Notes under the pieces: model-generated
The model's database searches: none
What the model was told of the DNA's origin: nothing
What the model saw: only the letters and a program-made list of their open reading frames with translations
Position numbers and translations under genes: made by a program
Part shown: positions 36,087-44,839 of the stretch, piece after piece
Numbering within the stretch: the first letter of the stretch is position 1
Layout: each line of letters opens with the position of its first letter
Assembly: GCA_947496175.1 (NCBI GenBank)
Contig: CANMBU010000003.1
Span: 712,334 to 776,333, forward strand
Source of the DNA: an uncultured Roseovarius sp.
Lineage (GTDB): Bacteria; Pseudomonadota; Alphaproteobacteria; Rhodobacterales; Rhodobacteraceae
Length of the DNA: 64,000 bases
Direction: 5' to 3'

Positions 36087-37358
36087 ATGACATCACTCCC
36101 TCAAAACAACGCTCGCGACGGCACGAAGCAGAGCTATTCAATCTATGCTCATCAGGGTGATCAAAGGCTGGCCGTGTTTGATCAAAAACGCGGCTGGCAA
36201 CTCGGGATATTTGGTGCTGCGGTCACTGTCCTATGGTGTGCAACAGCGATTATTGCGGCCCATTTGGAAATCAAGGCGACTGAGCTCAAGACCATTTCAA
36301 TTGATTTTTTTGTGTTTTGGGCAGCGGCGAAACTGGCATTGCAGGGCGTTCCTCTTGACGCATTCGATCCGCAGCGGTTGATTGAGATTGCCGCAACAAG
36401 CACCACAGCGTGGATGGCTTGGCTCTATCCACCGGGGTTTCTGCTCTTGATCACGCCTCTCGGCCTGATGCCGTTCGCGGCTGCCTGGGCTGTTTTTTCA
36501 GTGCTTTCTGTTGGCGCCCTATGGTTCGCAGTTAAACCTTTTTGCGCGGGGAAAGTTCAGGTCATACTCTGTGTCGCTTTGGCGCCGGCTATATTGCCAA
36601 CTCTTTTAAACGGCCAAGTGAGTGTTTTGTGGTGTGCAGGACTTGTTGGCGCACTTGCCGCGTTACGCGCTGAGCGTCCCGTTCTTGCAGGTGTGCTTAT
36701 TGGTCTGTTGACGTTGAAGCCCCAACTTGGATTGCTCATCCCTTTTGCGCTGCTGGCGTGTAGCGCATGGCGCACCATCATTGCCGCAACCCTTACAACG
36801 ATTTTGATATCGGGTGTCCCCACACTCATCTACGGCGCTGAATACTGGGCCGAGCTACTTACTATCATCGAACGGCATGGCACTGTTGTGCGTGGCGCGG
36901 TTGGGGATCTCAACCTTCTGATCGGACCTTATGCCACACTCATTTCACTCGGCTTGTCCGAGAACGCCGCACTTCCAATGCAGTGGGTTGTCACTGCATT
37001 TTGTGCGGCGGCCGTTTTTTGGACCTGGCGCAAGGTATCAATCGGGTTTGACCTCCGTGCGGCGACTTTGTTGACCGCCATTCCGTTGTCTTCGCCCTAT
37101 CTGTGGTACTACGAAGCTGCAATGATGGCCCCAGCTGCCCTGTTTATGCTTCGTGCAGGTGTACTCGACGCACGTGCCCTGACCGCGGTCCTGGGCATCG
37201 CGTTTTGGCTGGGGCTCGGGCCATATGTTTTGCTACAGTCAACGTTTGGTCCAAATGAGGTGGTACAGCTCGTATTTCTTCCATTGGCCTGTATCGCTTT
37301 CGCGCTTTGCTTGCGCGATGTGATGTTGTCTTCGTCAAAACCGAAAGAGGCCGCATGA
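36087..37358 (+). CDS. GT87-like integral membrane glycosyltransferase (DUF2029)
   Basis: 423 residues with about ten hydrophobic segments. The early DFFVFWAAAKLALQGVPLDAFDP and the following WLYPPGFLLLITPLGL are the DUF2029/GT87 pattern, where the aspartate after the first membrane segment is the likely catalytic residue; NGQVSVLW and TLKPQLGLLIPFAL follow. GT87 members use polyprenyl-phospho-sugars on the outer face of the membrane. The start at 36087 is 22 bases after ilvB. It interrupts the ilvB-ilvN pair and does not fit their pathway; it may be an insertion. Confidence 0.85.
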   Translation: MTSLPQNNARDGTKQSYSIYAHQGDQRLAVFDQKRGWQLGIFGAAVTVLWCATAIIAAHLEIKATELKTISIDFFVFWAAAKLALQGVPLDAFDPQRLIEIAATSTTAWMAWLYPPGFLLLITPLGLMPFAAAWAVFSVLSVGALWFAVKPFCAGKVQVILCVALAPAILPTLLNGQVSVLWCAGLVGALAALRAERPVLAGVLIGLLTLKPQLGLLIPFALLACSAWRTIIAATLTTILISGVPTLIYGAEYWAELLTIIERHGTVVRGAVGDLNLLIGPYATLISLGLSENAALPMQWVVTAFCAAAVFWTWRKVSIGFDLRAATLLTAIPLSSPYLWYYEAAMMAPAALFMLRAGVLDARALTAVLGIAFWLGLGPYVLLQSTFGPNEVVQLVFLPLACIAFALCLRDVMLSSSKPKEAA

Positions 37359-37487
37359 TCGTGAACATCAAAAAGCTGATAAAACCATCGCGTCAAACAC
37401 CTCAAAAACAGAGGCCCGGCAGCGTTACGAGATTGCCATCACACGTACCCGACGCTCCACACGTAAAGAACCCCAAAGGATAGACCC

Positions 37488-38048
37488 ATGTCAGCCCTAA
37501 AAATCAAAAAAGGCGCCACGAGCCATTCCGCCTACAATTTGCGACCCACGTTTTCCGACACGGTCGAGCGGCATACCTTGGCTGTGATCGTAGACAATGA
37601 ACCGGGCGTGCTTGCCCGCGTGATCGGGCTATTCTCGGGCCGAGGCTACAACATCGACAGCCTGACGGTGGCCGAAGTGGATCACGAAGGGCATCAGTCA
37701 CGCATCACAATCGTCACAACCGGAACACCGCAGATCATTGAACAGATCAAGGCGCAGCTGGGTCGTATTGTTGTGGTGCATCAGGTCAACGATCTGACCG
37801 TCGAGGGACCTTCAGTGGAACGCGAGCTGGCTTTGCTCCGAGTGACCGGCGAAGGTGAGAAACGTGTTGAGGCGCTCCGCCTTGCCGATATCTTTCGCGC
37901 CAACGTTGTGGACAGCACGCTTGACAGCTTTGTCTTTGAAATTACCGGTGCGCCGGAAAAGGTCGATGCCTTTTCCGACTTGATGCGCCCATTGGGGTTA
38001 CAGGAGATTGCGCGCACCGGAGTGGCCGCCCTGTTGCGTGGGGAATAG
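37488..38048 (+). CDS. ilvN: Acetolactate synthase small (regulatory) subunit
   Basis: 186 residues. N-terminal ACT domain (HTLAVIVDNEPGVLARVIGLFSGRGYNIDSLTVAEVD), which binds valine for feedback control, and the C-terminal domain (RELALLRVTGEGEKRVEALRLADIFRANVVD). Full length. It presumably shares the attenuated ilvB transcript through the intervening glycosyltransferase gene. A good ribosome site, AAAGGA, lies before it. Confidence 0.96.
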   Translation: MSALKIKKGATSHSAYNLRPTFSDTVERHTLAVIVDNEPGVLARVIGLFSGRGYNIDSLTVAEVDHEGHQSRITIVTTGTPQIIEQIKAQLGRIVVVHQVNDLTVEGPSVERELALLRVTGEGEKRVEALRLADIFRANVVDSTLDSFVFEITGAPEKVDAFSDLMRPLGLQEIARTGVAALLRGE

Positions 38049-38061
38049 GTGCAAGCGACGC

Positions 38062-38436
38062 TCACGACCTCGGCAGAGCCGACTTCTTTGAAGCTTTCTC
38101 TGACTGGTCCATGGGCCGAGGTCGGCCGAATGGTATGACATTGCTCTCAGGCGCAAGTTGTTTTTGCTGTGGCTGGCCCAAGAAATTTTCTCCGACTTCC
38201 AATAGGGTATCTGCCAGTTTCGGATATTCATCCGATGAGACCAAACTGACGTTTCGCGCTAGTCGGAAATCACGTGTGTCTTCCAGTTCCAATTTAACGA
38301 GATCTCCCGCCTCAATCTCCTCTAGAGTGTCTGGCCGGTCCGTCTGTCCATTAAAAAACGCGAGTTTCCCATGGTCTTCACACCAGATCAAAGCTCGGTC
38401 ACACTTAGAATCACTCCATAAAACTACGCCGTACAT
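38062..38436 (-). CDS. Conserved hypothetical protein (124 aa)
   Basis: 124 residues, convergent with ilvN. The N-terminal half (GVVLWSDSKCDRALIWCEDHGKLAFFNGQ and LEEIEAGDLVKLELEDTRDFRLARNVSLV) resembles a small beta-barrel of the cold-shock/OB kind; the C-terminal tail is basic and disordered. No family assigned. It is a roseobacter-style orphan and its function is unknown. Confidence 0.65.
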   Translation of the reverse strand: MYGVVLWSDSKCDRALIWCEDHGKLAFFNGQTDRPDTLEEIEAGDLVKLELEDTRDFRLARNVSLVSSDEYPKLADTLLEVGENFLGQPQQKQLAPESNVIPFGRPRPMDQSEKASKKSALPRS

Positions 38437-38602
38437 GTCTTCCCCAATATCCGCATCCCTATAGCTGTTAAGATACGTGACAAGGGGCCTTCGTACATCT
38501 GTGTATTTGGCGGTATCCCCAGAGTATTTGTGTCAACTTTTCTCAAGATTGATGCTAATTGGCGTCAGAAACATGCGATTTTGATGTTTTTTCTCCAAAT
38601 GC

Positions 38603-38626
38603 TTGCAAATAGCACTATGATTGCAA
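38603..38626 (+). promoter_or_regulatory. TTGCAA direct repeats around a TATGAT box upstream of the XRE gene
   Basis: TTGCAA occurs at 38603-38608 and again at 38621-38626, 18 bases apart, flanking a good -10 hexamer TATGAT (38616-38621). Their position suggests an operator, possibly for autoregulation by the adjacent XRE protein. No convincing -35 box is visible. Confidence 0.35.
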
Positions 38627-38659
38627 TCACTCTTGGATCTTTCAATTTGGTAGATATCA

Positions 38660-39484
38660 GTGTTCGACAAAGCAGACGTCAAAAAGCAACAGTTACCGCG
38701 CAGCCCTGCGGCCATACGGTCAGTCTTTGGAACAAATCTGAAAATTCTGAGTGCAGGCTATCCCTCTGTAGCCGGACTTTGCCGGGACCTCGGCCTCAAT
38801 CGCACACAATTCAACCGTTACTTGTCGGGAGAAAGCTTTCCAAGGCCAGATGTATTGGATCAGATTTGCACGTTTTTTGGCGTAGACGCGCGGATCCTGC
38901 TGGAGCCAATAGAAGATCTCGACCCCGTTTCCTCTGACCTTTTAAACCAACGTTTCCTCAAGGGGTACTTTGGCTCCGAAGCAACCAGAGTGACCCACAC
39001 TTTGTTCCCGAGTGGGTTTTTTCGTTTTGTGCGCCGGAGCTTTATCGATGACACGCAGTTTACGACCGGGTTGGTGCATGTGACACGACGCAACAACTAT
39101 ACGTTCCTGCGAGGATTTGAGCCGCGCAGTGCGATGCGCATTCAGGGATTGTCAACAGCATCCGCCAATCGGGAGTACCGAGGTCTTGTCCTGCGCCAGG
39201 AAGAAGGCGTCATGGCCGTTGTCACACATAGAAACTCTTTGGCCTGTTCCTTTAATTTTCTGACGCCGGAAACCTCGTTTCAATCCAATATCTGGGAAGG
39301 GTACGCAACGCGCACTGTTCGTGAGAAGCTCACGGGACGTCGCGCCGCACGCATGGTCTATGAATACCTGGGCGAGAACACGAGCGCCGTTTTGGCGGCC
39401 GCGCGGCAATCGGGGCTGATCACCCAGGATGAAGTGCCACCGTTCCACCTGCGTCTGTTGCGGCTGAGCGAAGAATTTCGCTGA
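38660..39484 (+). CDS. XRE-family transcriptional regulator
   Basis: 274 residues from a GTG at 38660. The N-terminal helix-turn-helix is clear (FGTNLKILSAGYPSVAGLCRDLGLNRTQFNRYLSGESFPRPDVLDQICTFFGVD). The remaining 190 residues, with TRRNNYTFLRGFEPRSAMRIQGLS, are an uncharacterised sensor-like domain. The text looks somewhat less GC-rich than the neighbouring metabolic genes. Target genes unknown; nearest candidates are itself and the Rieske oxygenase gene downstream. Confidence 0.85.
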   Translation: MFDKADVKKQQLPRSPAAIRSVFGTNLKILSAGYPSVAGLCRDLGLNRTQFNRYLSGESFPRPDVLDQICTFFGVDARILLEPIEDLDPVSSDLLNQRFLKGYFGSEATRVTHTLFPSGFFRFVRRSFIDDTQFTTGLVHVTRRNNYTFLRGFEPRSAMRIQGLSTASANREYRGLVLRQEEGVMAVVTHRNSLACSFNFLTPETSFQSNIWEGYATRTVREKLTGRRAARMVYEYLGENTSAVLAAARQSGLITQDEVPPFHLRLLRLSEEFR

Positions 39485-39583
39485 TTTCTGTCGCATCAAG
39501 ACAACCCGTGTCGTGAAATGTAGGTAAATGCCGCTGTTTTCGGGCAGATTTGATGTGTCCCGCCGGATTTCAGGAGGCCGCTC

Positions 39584-40744
39584 ATGTCCGATATCGTCAC
39601 CAACCTGTCCACCGTCCGCACCAGCGTCGAGCACGCCAATGGCCTGCCAAATGCGCATTACATCGACCCGTCCATTTTCGAAGAAGAAAAGCACGCCCTG
39701 CTCTACTCACAGTGGGCCGGACTGGCCGTCGCCGCCGATGTGCCCGAACCGGGTGACGCGAAACCGATCAGCTTTCTGGGCATGCCGCTTTTGCTCTTGC
39801 GGGACAAAGACGGCGATGTGCGCGTTTATCAGAACATCTGCCGCCATCGCGGCATGATCCTGGTGGAGGAGCCGCGCAAGATCGAAGGCGCAATCCGCTG
39901 CCCTTATCATTCCTGGTGCTATTCCACGAAGGGCAAACTTGTTTCGACCCCGCATGTAGGTGGACCGGGCCACAACACACATGATGCGATCAAACGCGAT
40001 GAACTGGGGCTCTTGGAGGTCCGCAGCCATGTCTGGCGCGATGTGGTCTGGATCAACGCCTCAGGCGATGCGGCGCCCTTTGAGGAGGTGCATGCAGACC
40101 TGATCGCGCGGTGGGCTGAGTTTGATAAACCGCTCTATCATGGCGGGGCCGATAGCAAGTTCGAGCTTGAGGTTGCCACCAATTGGAAGCTCGCAGTCGA
40201 GAATTATTGCGAGAGCTACCACCTGCCCTGGGTGCATCCGGGCCTCAACAGCTATTCGCGTCTGGAAGATCACTATCACATCGAAAAGCCAGGGGCGTAT
40301 TCCGGTCAGGGCACGATGGTTTACCGGCAGCTTAAAGGCGACGACGGGTCTGTGTTCCCGGATTTCGAGGATGTCGGCGCAAAGTGGAACGAACAGGCCG
40401 AATATATCTCTGTTTACCCCAATGTTCTTTTAGGGGTTCACCGGGACCATGCTTTCGCCATCATTCTGGAGGCTAAGGGGCCTGAAGCTACGATGGAACA
40501 TATTCACCTTTACTATTCCGAACCTAACACCGAAGCCAAGTTGCGCGCCAAGAACACAGTGCAGTGGAAAGAGGTCTTTGAGGAAGACATCTTTGTCGTC
40601 GAGGGCATGCAGCGCGGTCGCCACGCAGATCAGTTTGACGGCGGGCGGTTCTCACCGGTGATGGACAGCCCCACGCATTGCTTCCACGATTGGGTCGCAA
40701 GCAAAGTCGAAGCCCATCGCGGAACCAAACGCGCTGCGGAATGA
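39584..40744 (+). CDS. Rieske ring-hydroxylating oxygenase, alpha subunit
   Basis: 386 residues. Rieske cluster ligands C-R-H-R ... C-P-Y-H are in NICRHRGMIL and AIRCPYHSWCYS; the mononuclear iron site is NWKLAVENYCESYHLPWVHPGL. This type oxidises aromatic or quaternary-amine substrates and needs a separate reductase, which is not in the window. It starts after a strong AGGAGG site. Its stop overlaps the start of a small 71-residue gene. Substrate unknown; similarity to choline-monooxygenase-type proteins is only general. Confidence 0.9.
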   Translation: MSDIVTNLSTVRTSVEHANGLPNAHYIDPSIFEEEKHALLYSQWAGLAVAADVPEPGDAKPISFLGMPLLLLRDKDGDVRVYQNICRHRGMILVEEPRKIEGAIRCPYHSWCYSTKGKLVSTPHVGGPGHNTHDAIKRDELGLLEVRSHVWRDVVWINASGDAAPFEEVHADLIARWAEFDKPLYHGGADSKFELEVATNWKLAVENYCESYHLPWVHPGLNSYSRLEDHYHIEKPGAYSGQGTMVYRQLKGDDGSVFPDFEDVGAKWNEQAEYISVYPNVLLGVHRDHAFAIILEAKGPEATMEHIHLYYSEPNTEAKLRAKNTVQWKEVFEEDIFVVEGMQRGRHADQFDGGRFSPVMDSPTHCFHDWVASKVEAHRGTKRAAE

Positions 40745-40956
40745 ACCAGAGTTTAGACGCGCAAATGATTGCCGCCCACGAGGCGGGGGATTTGCGCGCA
40801 TTGGTCACCCTCTACACCGCCGCTGCAGATGCGGCGAATGACGTGGATACTGCGTGTTTCTTCCTCACCCATGCGTATGTGTTCGCGTTGGAGGCAGGGG
40901 CGGATGAGGCGTGCAAATTGAAAGCCCGGTTGAAGGCAGAAGGACGGGAAAGCTGA
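40741..40956 (+). CDS. Small conserved protein coupled to the Rieske gene (71 aa)
   Basis: 71 residues from the ATG at 40741, which overlaps the Rieske stop (ATGA). It is helical and alanine-rich (AHEAGDLRALVTLYTAAADAANDVDTACFFLTHAYVFALEAG), resembling one TPR-like hairpin. No function assigned; translational coupling suggests an accessory role to the oxygenase. Confidence 0.7.
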   Translation: MNQSLDAQMIAAHEAGDLRALVTLYTAAADAANDVDTACFFLTHAYVFALEAGADEACKLKARLKAEGRES

Positions 40957-41025
40957 AAATCTGCTATCCGTCTGGGTCGTAGGCGCGTCTGCTTCCCGCG
41001 CCTTTCGCTCGTACGGCCCTGCCCC

Positions 41026-41073
41026 TTGCAATACTCCTGCAACAGTTGATAATTAAACACACGTTCAATTATC
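41026..41073 (+). promoter_or_regulatory. Promoter and operator-like palindrome of the valine degradation operon
   Basis: TTGCAA at 41026-41031 and GATAAT at 41048-41053 (16-base spacer) form a promoter. A 26-base near-palindrome (41048-41073) with arms GATAATT and AATTATC, and an inner AAC/GTT pair, lies directly on the -10 box and the expected start point. The location fits a dimeric repressor, probably TetR- or MerR-like. No such regulator is coded next to the operon. Confidence 0.55.
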
Positions 41074-41095
41074 GCCCGGCCTGGGAGGGATCGCC

Positions 41096-42238
41096 TTGGA
41101 TTTCGCTCTGAGTGAAGAACAAACCGCCATTTTCGACATGGCCCATGCCTTTGGTCAGGACAACATCGCGCCCCATGCCCGCGATTGGGAGGCACAAGGT
41201 ACGATCCCCAAAGAGCTTTGGCCGCAGGTCGGCGAGCTGGGCTTTGGCGGACTTTATGTGAGCGAAGAGAGCGGCGGCTCTGGCCTCACGCGGCTGGATG
41301 CGACGCTGGTCTTTGAGGCGCTTTCCATGGCCTGTCCTTCGGTGGCGGCGTTTCTCTCGATCCACAACATGTGCGCGCGGATGATCGACAGCTTTGGCTC
41401 GGATGATTTCAAATCCCGCGTCCTGCCCGACGTGATCCCGATGAAAACCGTGCTCTCCTATTGTCTGACCGAACCTGGCTCAGGCTCAGACGCCGCCGCT
41501 TTGAAGACGCGTGCCGCTCGCACAAACGACGGCTATACGTTGAATGGCTCCAAGGCCTTTATATCGGGCGGCGGCTATTCGGATGCTTATGTCTGCATGG
41601 TACGCACCGGCGAAGATGGTCCCAAAGGCATCTCAACCGTTTATGTAGAGGACGGTGCGCCGGGGCTCAGCTTTGGCGGGCTGGAAGACAAGATGGGATG
41701 GCGCAGCCAGCCAACGGCACAAGTACAGTTCGACGATTGTAGAATTCCTGCCGAGAACCTTGTGGGCGAAGAAGGCCAAGGGTTCAGCTATGCCATGGCC
41801 GGTCTCGATGGTGGGCGGCTCAACATTTCTGCCTGCAGTCTCGGAGCCGCACAACAGGCCCTTGATATGACCAAGACCTACATGCGCGAGCGCAAAGCCT
41901 TCGGCAAATCCATTGATCAGTTTCAGGCGCTGCAATTCCGCCTCGCCGATCTGGAGATTGAGCTACAGGCCGCGCGCGTGTTCCTGCGTCAGGCCGCGTG
42001 GAAACTCGACACCGGCGCACATGACGCCACCGCCCATTGCGCCATGGCCAAAAAATTCGTGACCGAAGCCGGCAGCCACATCGTCAACCAATGCCTGCAG
42101 CTGCATGGCGGCTATGGCTACCTGGCAGACTACGGGATCGAGAAACTGGTGCGTGACCTGCGCGTGCATGAAATCCTCGAAGGCACCAACGAGATCATGC
42201 GCCTGATCGTTGCACGCCATATGCTGGCTGAGGCATAA
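41096..42238 (+). CDS. Isobutyryl-CoA dehydrogenase-like acyl-CoA dehydrogenase
   Basis: 380 residues beginning with TTG at 41096, placed by the GGGAGGGA ribosome site six bases upstream and by protein similarity (DFALSEEQTAIFDMAHAF). FAD acyl-CoA dehydrogenase motifs: YCLTEPGSGSDAAALKTRA, the C-terminal LQLHGGYGYLADYGIEKLVRD and the catalytic-base region VHEILEGTNEIMR. The two following genes are valine catabolic, so isobutyryl-CoA is the likely substrate; other short branched acyl-CoAs are possible. Confidence 0.93.
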   Translation: MDFALSEEQTAIFDMAHAFGQDNIAPHARDWEAQGTIPKELWPQVGELGFGGLYVSEESGGSGLTRLDATLVFEALSMACPSVAAFLSIHNMCARMIDSFGSDDFKSRVLPDVIPMKTVLSYCLTEPGSGSDAAALKTRAARTNDGYTLNGSKAFISGGGYSDAYVCMVRTGEDGPKGISTVYVEDGAPGLSFGGLEDKMGWRSQPTAQVQFDDCRIPAENLVGEEGQGFSYAMAGLDGGRLNISACSLGAAQQALDMTKTYMRERKAFGKSIDQFQALQFRLADLEIELQAARVFLRQAAWKLDTGAHDATAHCAMAKKFVTEAGSHIVNQCLQLHGGYGYLADYGIEKLVRDLRVHEILEGTNEIMRLIVARHMLAEA

Positions 42239-42246
42239 CACCTCTC

Positions 42247-43296
42247 ATGAGTGACATACACATCCGCATCACCGGCCGCGCGGGCCGCATTACTCTCACC
42301 CGCCCCAAGGCTTTGAACGCCATGAGCTATGACATGTGTCTGGCGATCGAGGCAGCCCTTGATGACTGGCGCGAGGATGATGCTGTTGATCTGGTGATCA
42401 TCGACGCGATGGGCGACAAGGCCTTCTGCGCAGGCGGTGACATCCAAGACCTCTACGATGCTGGCCGCGCGGGCGATTTTGCTTATGGACAGCGGTTCTG
42501 GGCCGATGAATACCGCCTCAATGCCAAGATCGCCGAGTATCCCAAGCCCTATGTTGCCTTCATGCAGGGCTTCACCATGGGCGGTGGTGTGGGCATTTCC
42601 TGCCACGGCTCGCATCGGGTTGTCTGTGACACCAGCCAGATCGCCATGCCGGAATGCGGCATCGGGCTGATACCGGATGTGGGAGGGTCGTTCATTCTGG
42701 CGCGCGCGCCGGGGCGGCTTGGGGAATATCTCGGCACGACCGGCACACGCATGGGGCCTGCCGATGCGATCTATGCCGGATTTGCAGATTGCTACATTCC
42801 GCGCGATCACTGGTCTGATCTGATCCGCCAATTGGAAACCACTGGCGATCCAAATCTGATTGCACCTGCCAGCCGTCAAGCCCCGGACGGCACGCTGGAC
42901 ATCCTGCAATCTGATATTGATGCAGCCTTTGGGGGCGAAGACCTGCGCGCAATTCTCAATGCGCTGACGTCCACCGAGAGCGACTTTAACCAAAGCGCGC
43001 TCAAGGCGCTAAGGCGCAACTCCCCTCTTTCGATGGCATCTACCATTGAGGTCATCCACCGGCTGCGCGGCCAGGCCGCCACGATCCGCCGCGCGCTGGA
43101 GATGGAATACCGCTTTACTTTTCGCGCCACAGAACATGGGGATTTCCTCGAAGGAATCCGCGCTGCCGTGATCGACAAGGATCGCAATCCCAAGTGGAAG
43201 CATGATCTCGACACCCCACCCAGCCTGGCAGCGACAAAGATGCTGATGCCATTGGGACAAGACACACTGAGCTTCGACAAAGGAGGCCTCTCATGA
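42247..43296 (+). CDS. 3-hydroxyisobutyryl-CoA hydrolase-like enoyl-CoA hydratase family protein
   Basis: 349 residues, the length of HIBCH rather than of simple enoyl-CoA hydratases (about 260). Crotonase fold motifs: RPKALNAMSYDMCLAI, KAFCAGGDIQDLYDAGRAG for the oxyanion hole and MPECGIGLIPDVGGSFILARAPG with the catalytic acidic residues. It hydrolyses 3-hydroxyisobutyryl-CoA to free acid in valine breakdown. It lies 8 bases after the dehydrogenase gene and overlaps the next gene by four bases. Confidence 0.92.
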   Translation: MSDIHIRITGRAGRITLTRPKALNAMSYDMCLAIEAALDDWREDDAVDLVIIDAMGDKAFCAGGDIQDLYDAGRAGDFAYGQRFWADEYRLNAKIAEYPKPYVAFMQGFTMGGGVGISCHGSHRVVCDTSQIAMPECGIGLIPDVGGSFILARAPGRLGEYLGTTGTRMGPADAIYAGFADCYIPRDHWSDLIRQLETTGDPNLIAPASRQAPDGTLDILQSDIDAAFGGEDLRAILNALTSTESDFNQSALKALRRNSPLSMASTIEVIHRLRGQAATIRRALEMEYRFTFRATEHGDFLEGIRAAVIDKDRNPKWKHDLDTPPSLAATKMLMPLGQDTLSFDKGGLS

Positions 43297-44168
43297 AAAT
43301 CGGATTTATCGGACTGGGCAACATGGGCGCACCGATGGCCGCCAATCTGGCCAAAGCGAACCATAATGTCACCGGCTTTGATACGGCGGGCACCACAGCG
43401 GATGGGGTGACACAGGCCGCCACCGCAGAGGCCGTGGCTGAAGGGGCTGATGTGGTGATTACCATGCTGCCTAACGGGGCCATTCTGCGAGCTGTGGCGG
43501 ATCAGTTGATCCCTGCCATGAAACCCGGCGCTGTGCTTCTAGATTGCTCAACGGTGGATGTCGACAGCGCCCGCGCCGTGGCCGATGCAGCGCAGGCTGC
43601 GGGCCTTTTGGCCCTTGATGCGCCGGTCTCCGGTGGGATTGGCGGCGCGCAGGCAGGCACGCTCACATTCATGGTGGGTGGTGCAGATGCCGCCTTCGCC
43701 ATCGCCAACCCGCTCTTTGAGATCATGGGGCAGAAAGCCGTGCATTGCGGGCCATCAGGCAACGGACAGGCCGCCAAGATCTGCAACAACATGATCCTCG
43801 GCGCCACAATGATCGTCACGTGCGAGGCCTTTGCGCTCGCCGACAAACTGGGCCTTGACCGGCAAAAGATGTTTGACGTGGTCAGCACCTCATCGGGCTA
43901 CAGCTGGTCAATGAACGCCTATTGCCCTGCCCCCGGCATTGGCCCGCAAAGCCCGGCTGACAATGACTATACTCCGGGTTTCGCGTCTGAGCTGATGGTC
44001 AAAGATCTTGGCTTGGCGATGGATGCCGCAGAATCTGCTGACGCCGATACGCCGATCGGGCAAATGGCGCTGGCGCTCTATAAAGACTTTGTCGAAAAAG
44101 AAGACGGGCTGGGTCGCGACTTCTCTGCTATGCTGCCTCGGTTTGAAAAGCGCGGTTATCGCGGCTGA
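43293..44168 (+). CDS. mmsB: 3-hydroxyisobutyrate dehydrogenase
   Basis: 291 residues. NAD-binding motif GFIGLGNMGAPMAANLAKANHNVTGFD, the substrate-binding DAPVSGGIGGAQAGTLTFMVGG, and the catalytic-lysine region GNGQAAKICNNMILG. It oxidises 3-hydroxyisobutyrate to methylmalonate semialdehyde, the final step in this cluster before mmsA, which is not in the window. Coupled to the upstream hydrolase. Confidence 0.95.
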   Translation: MKIGFIGLGNMGAPMAANLAKANHNVTGFDTAGTTADGVTQAATAEAVAEGADVVITMLPNGAILRAVADQLIPAMKPGAVLLDCSTVDVDSARAVADAAQAAGLLALDAPVSGGIGGAQAGTLTFMVGGADAAFAIANPLFEIMGQKAVHCGPSGNGQAAKICNNMILGATMIVTCEAFALADKLGLDRQKMFDVVSTSSGYSWSMNAYCPAPGIGPQSPADNDYTPGFASELMVKDLGLAMDAAESADADTPIGQMALALYKDFVEKEDGLGRDFSAMLPRFEKRGYRG

Positions 44169-44182
44169 AACGCTTTAGTGAC

Positions 44183-44212
44183 AAAAAACCCGCCAAGCCT
44201 TTGCCTGGCGGG
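44183..44212 (-). terminator. Terminator between the mmsB and His-rich genes
   Basis: CCCGCCA at 44189-44195 pairs with TGGCGGG at 44206-44212. Read on the minus strand it is followed by six T (the A-run at 44183-44188), so it mainly terminates the minus-strand His-rich gene; it may also act on mmsB. Confidence 0.75.
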
Positions 44213-44267
44213 GATTGTCCTGAAAGCGTTCTAGCCCGGCTTAATGCCTGACAGCATCGAACTCGCG

Positions 44268-44600
44268 TCAGCGACGGTCCTGATCACGGATACCGGAATA
44301 GCTGTGATGATTGCCGTGATATCCATTATAGGAATGACCGCGTTTGTAGTGGCGGTCTTTGTAGTGATGGCGCTGCGCCTGGTGTTTATGAGAACGATGC
44401 TTGCGATGGCCATTATACGACCCGCGATGCCGGTCTTTGTCATCGTCCAACAATTTGCTGGCAATCACGCCCAAGGCGATACCGCCCAGCAATGCGCCTG
44501 CAACATCGCCTCTGTCTGATGCCTGAACCGGTGTCGGCGCGAATGCCCCAAAAATTGGCAGTGTCATCGCAAACGCGGTCACGAGAATTCGACTTTTCAT
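44268..44600 (-). CDS. Secreted histidine-rich protein (110 aa)
   Basis: 110 residues: a Sec signal peptide (SRILVTAFAMTLPIFGAFAPTPVQA), a glycine-rich hydrophobic segment (VAGALLGGIALGVIASKLL) that resembles glycine-zipper outer-membrane proteins, and a C-terminal half packed with His, Arg, Tyr and Lys. The His-rich part could bind metal ions or be a charged surface anchor. RcnB-like periplasmic proteins have similar tails, but I see no definite domain. Confidence 0.72.
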   Translation of the reverse strand: MKSRILVTAFAMTLPIFGAFAPTPVQASDRGDVAGALLGGIALGVIASKLLDDDKDRHRGSYNGHRKHRSHKHQAQRHHYKDRHYKRGHSYNGYHGNHHSYSGIRDQDRR

Positions 44601-44839
44601 AGCTGCGCTCCTTTCCTGTGAGCATGTCGTTGACCAACATGTGGGAGGCCAAGCTACAGATCACAACGCAAGCGGCTTCATTGTTGCGTGAACCGGCGTG
44701 ACGACAGATGGCCCAGAGAGACTGAGCACTGGTCAGGTTCCACCAAAAGGCTTAAAAACAAACGCTTTTAAAGGGTTTGAGTGCCTGAAACACTTATCAC
44801 GGACCGCAAAAATAGGCGCTGGAAAAGCACCATATCAGG

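Noticed and set aside
37355-37483. 42-codon frame that overlaps the GT87 stop (ATGA) and ends before ilvN
   Set aside because: Pro/Lys/Arg-rich text without hydrophobic core or known family; overlap alone is not enough. Could be debris of an insertion.
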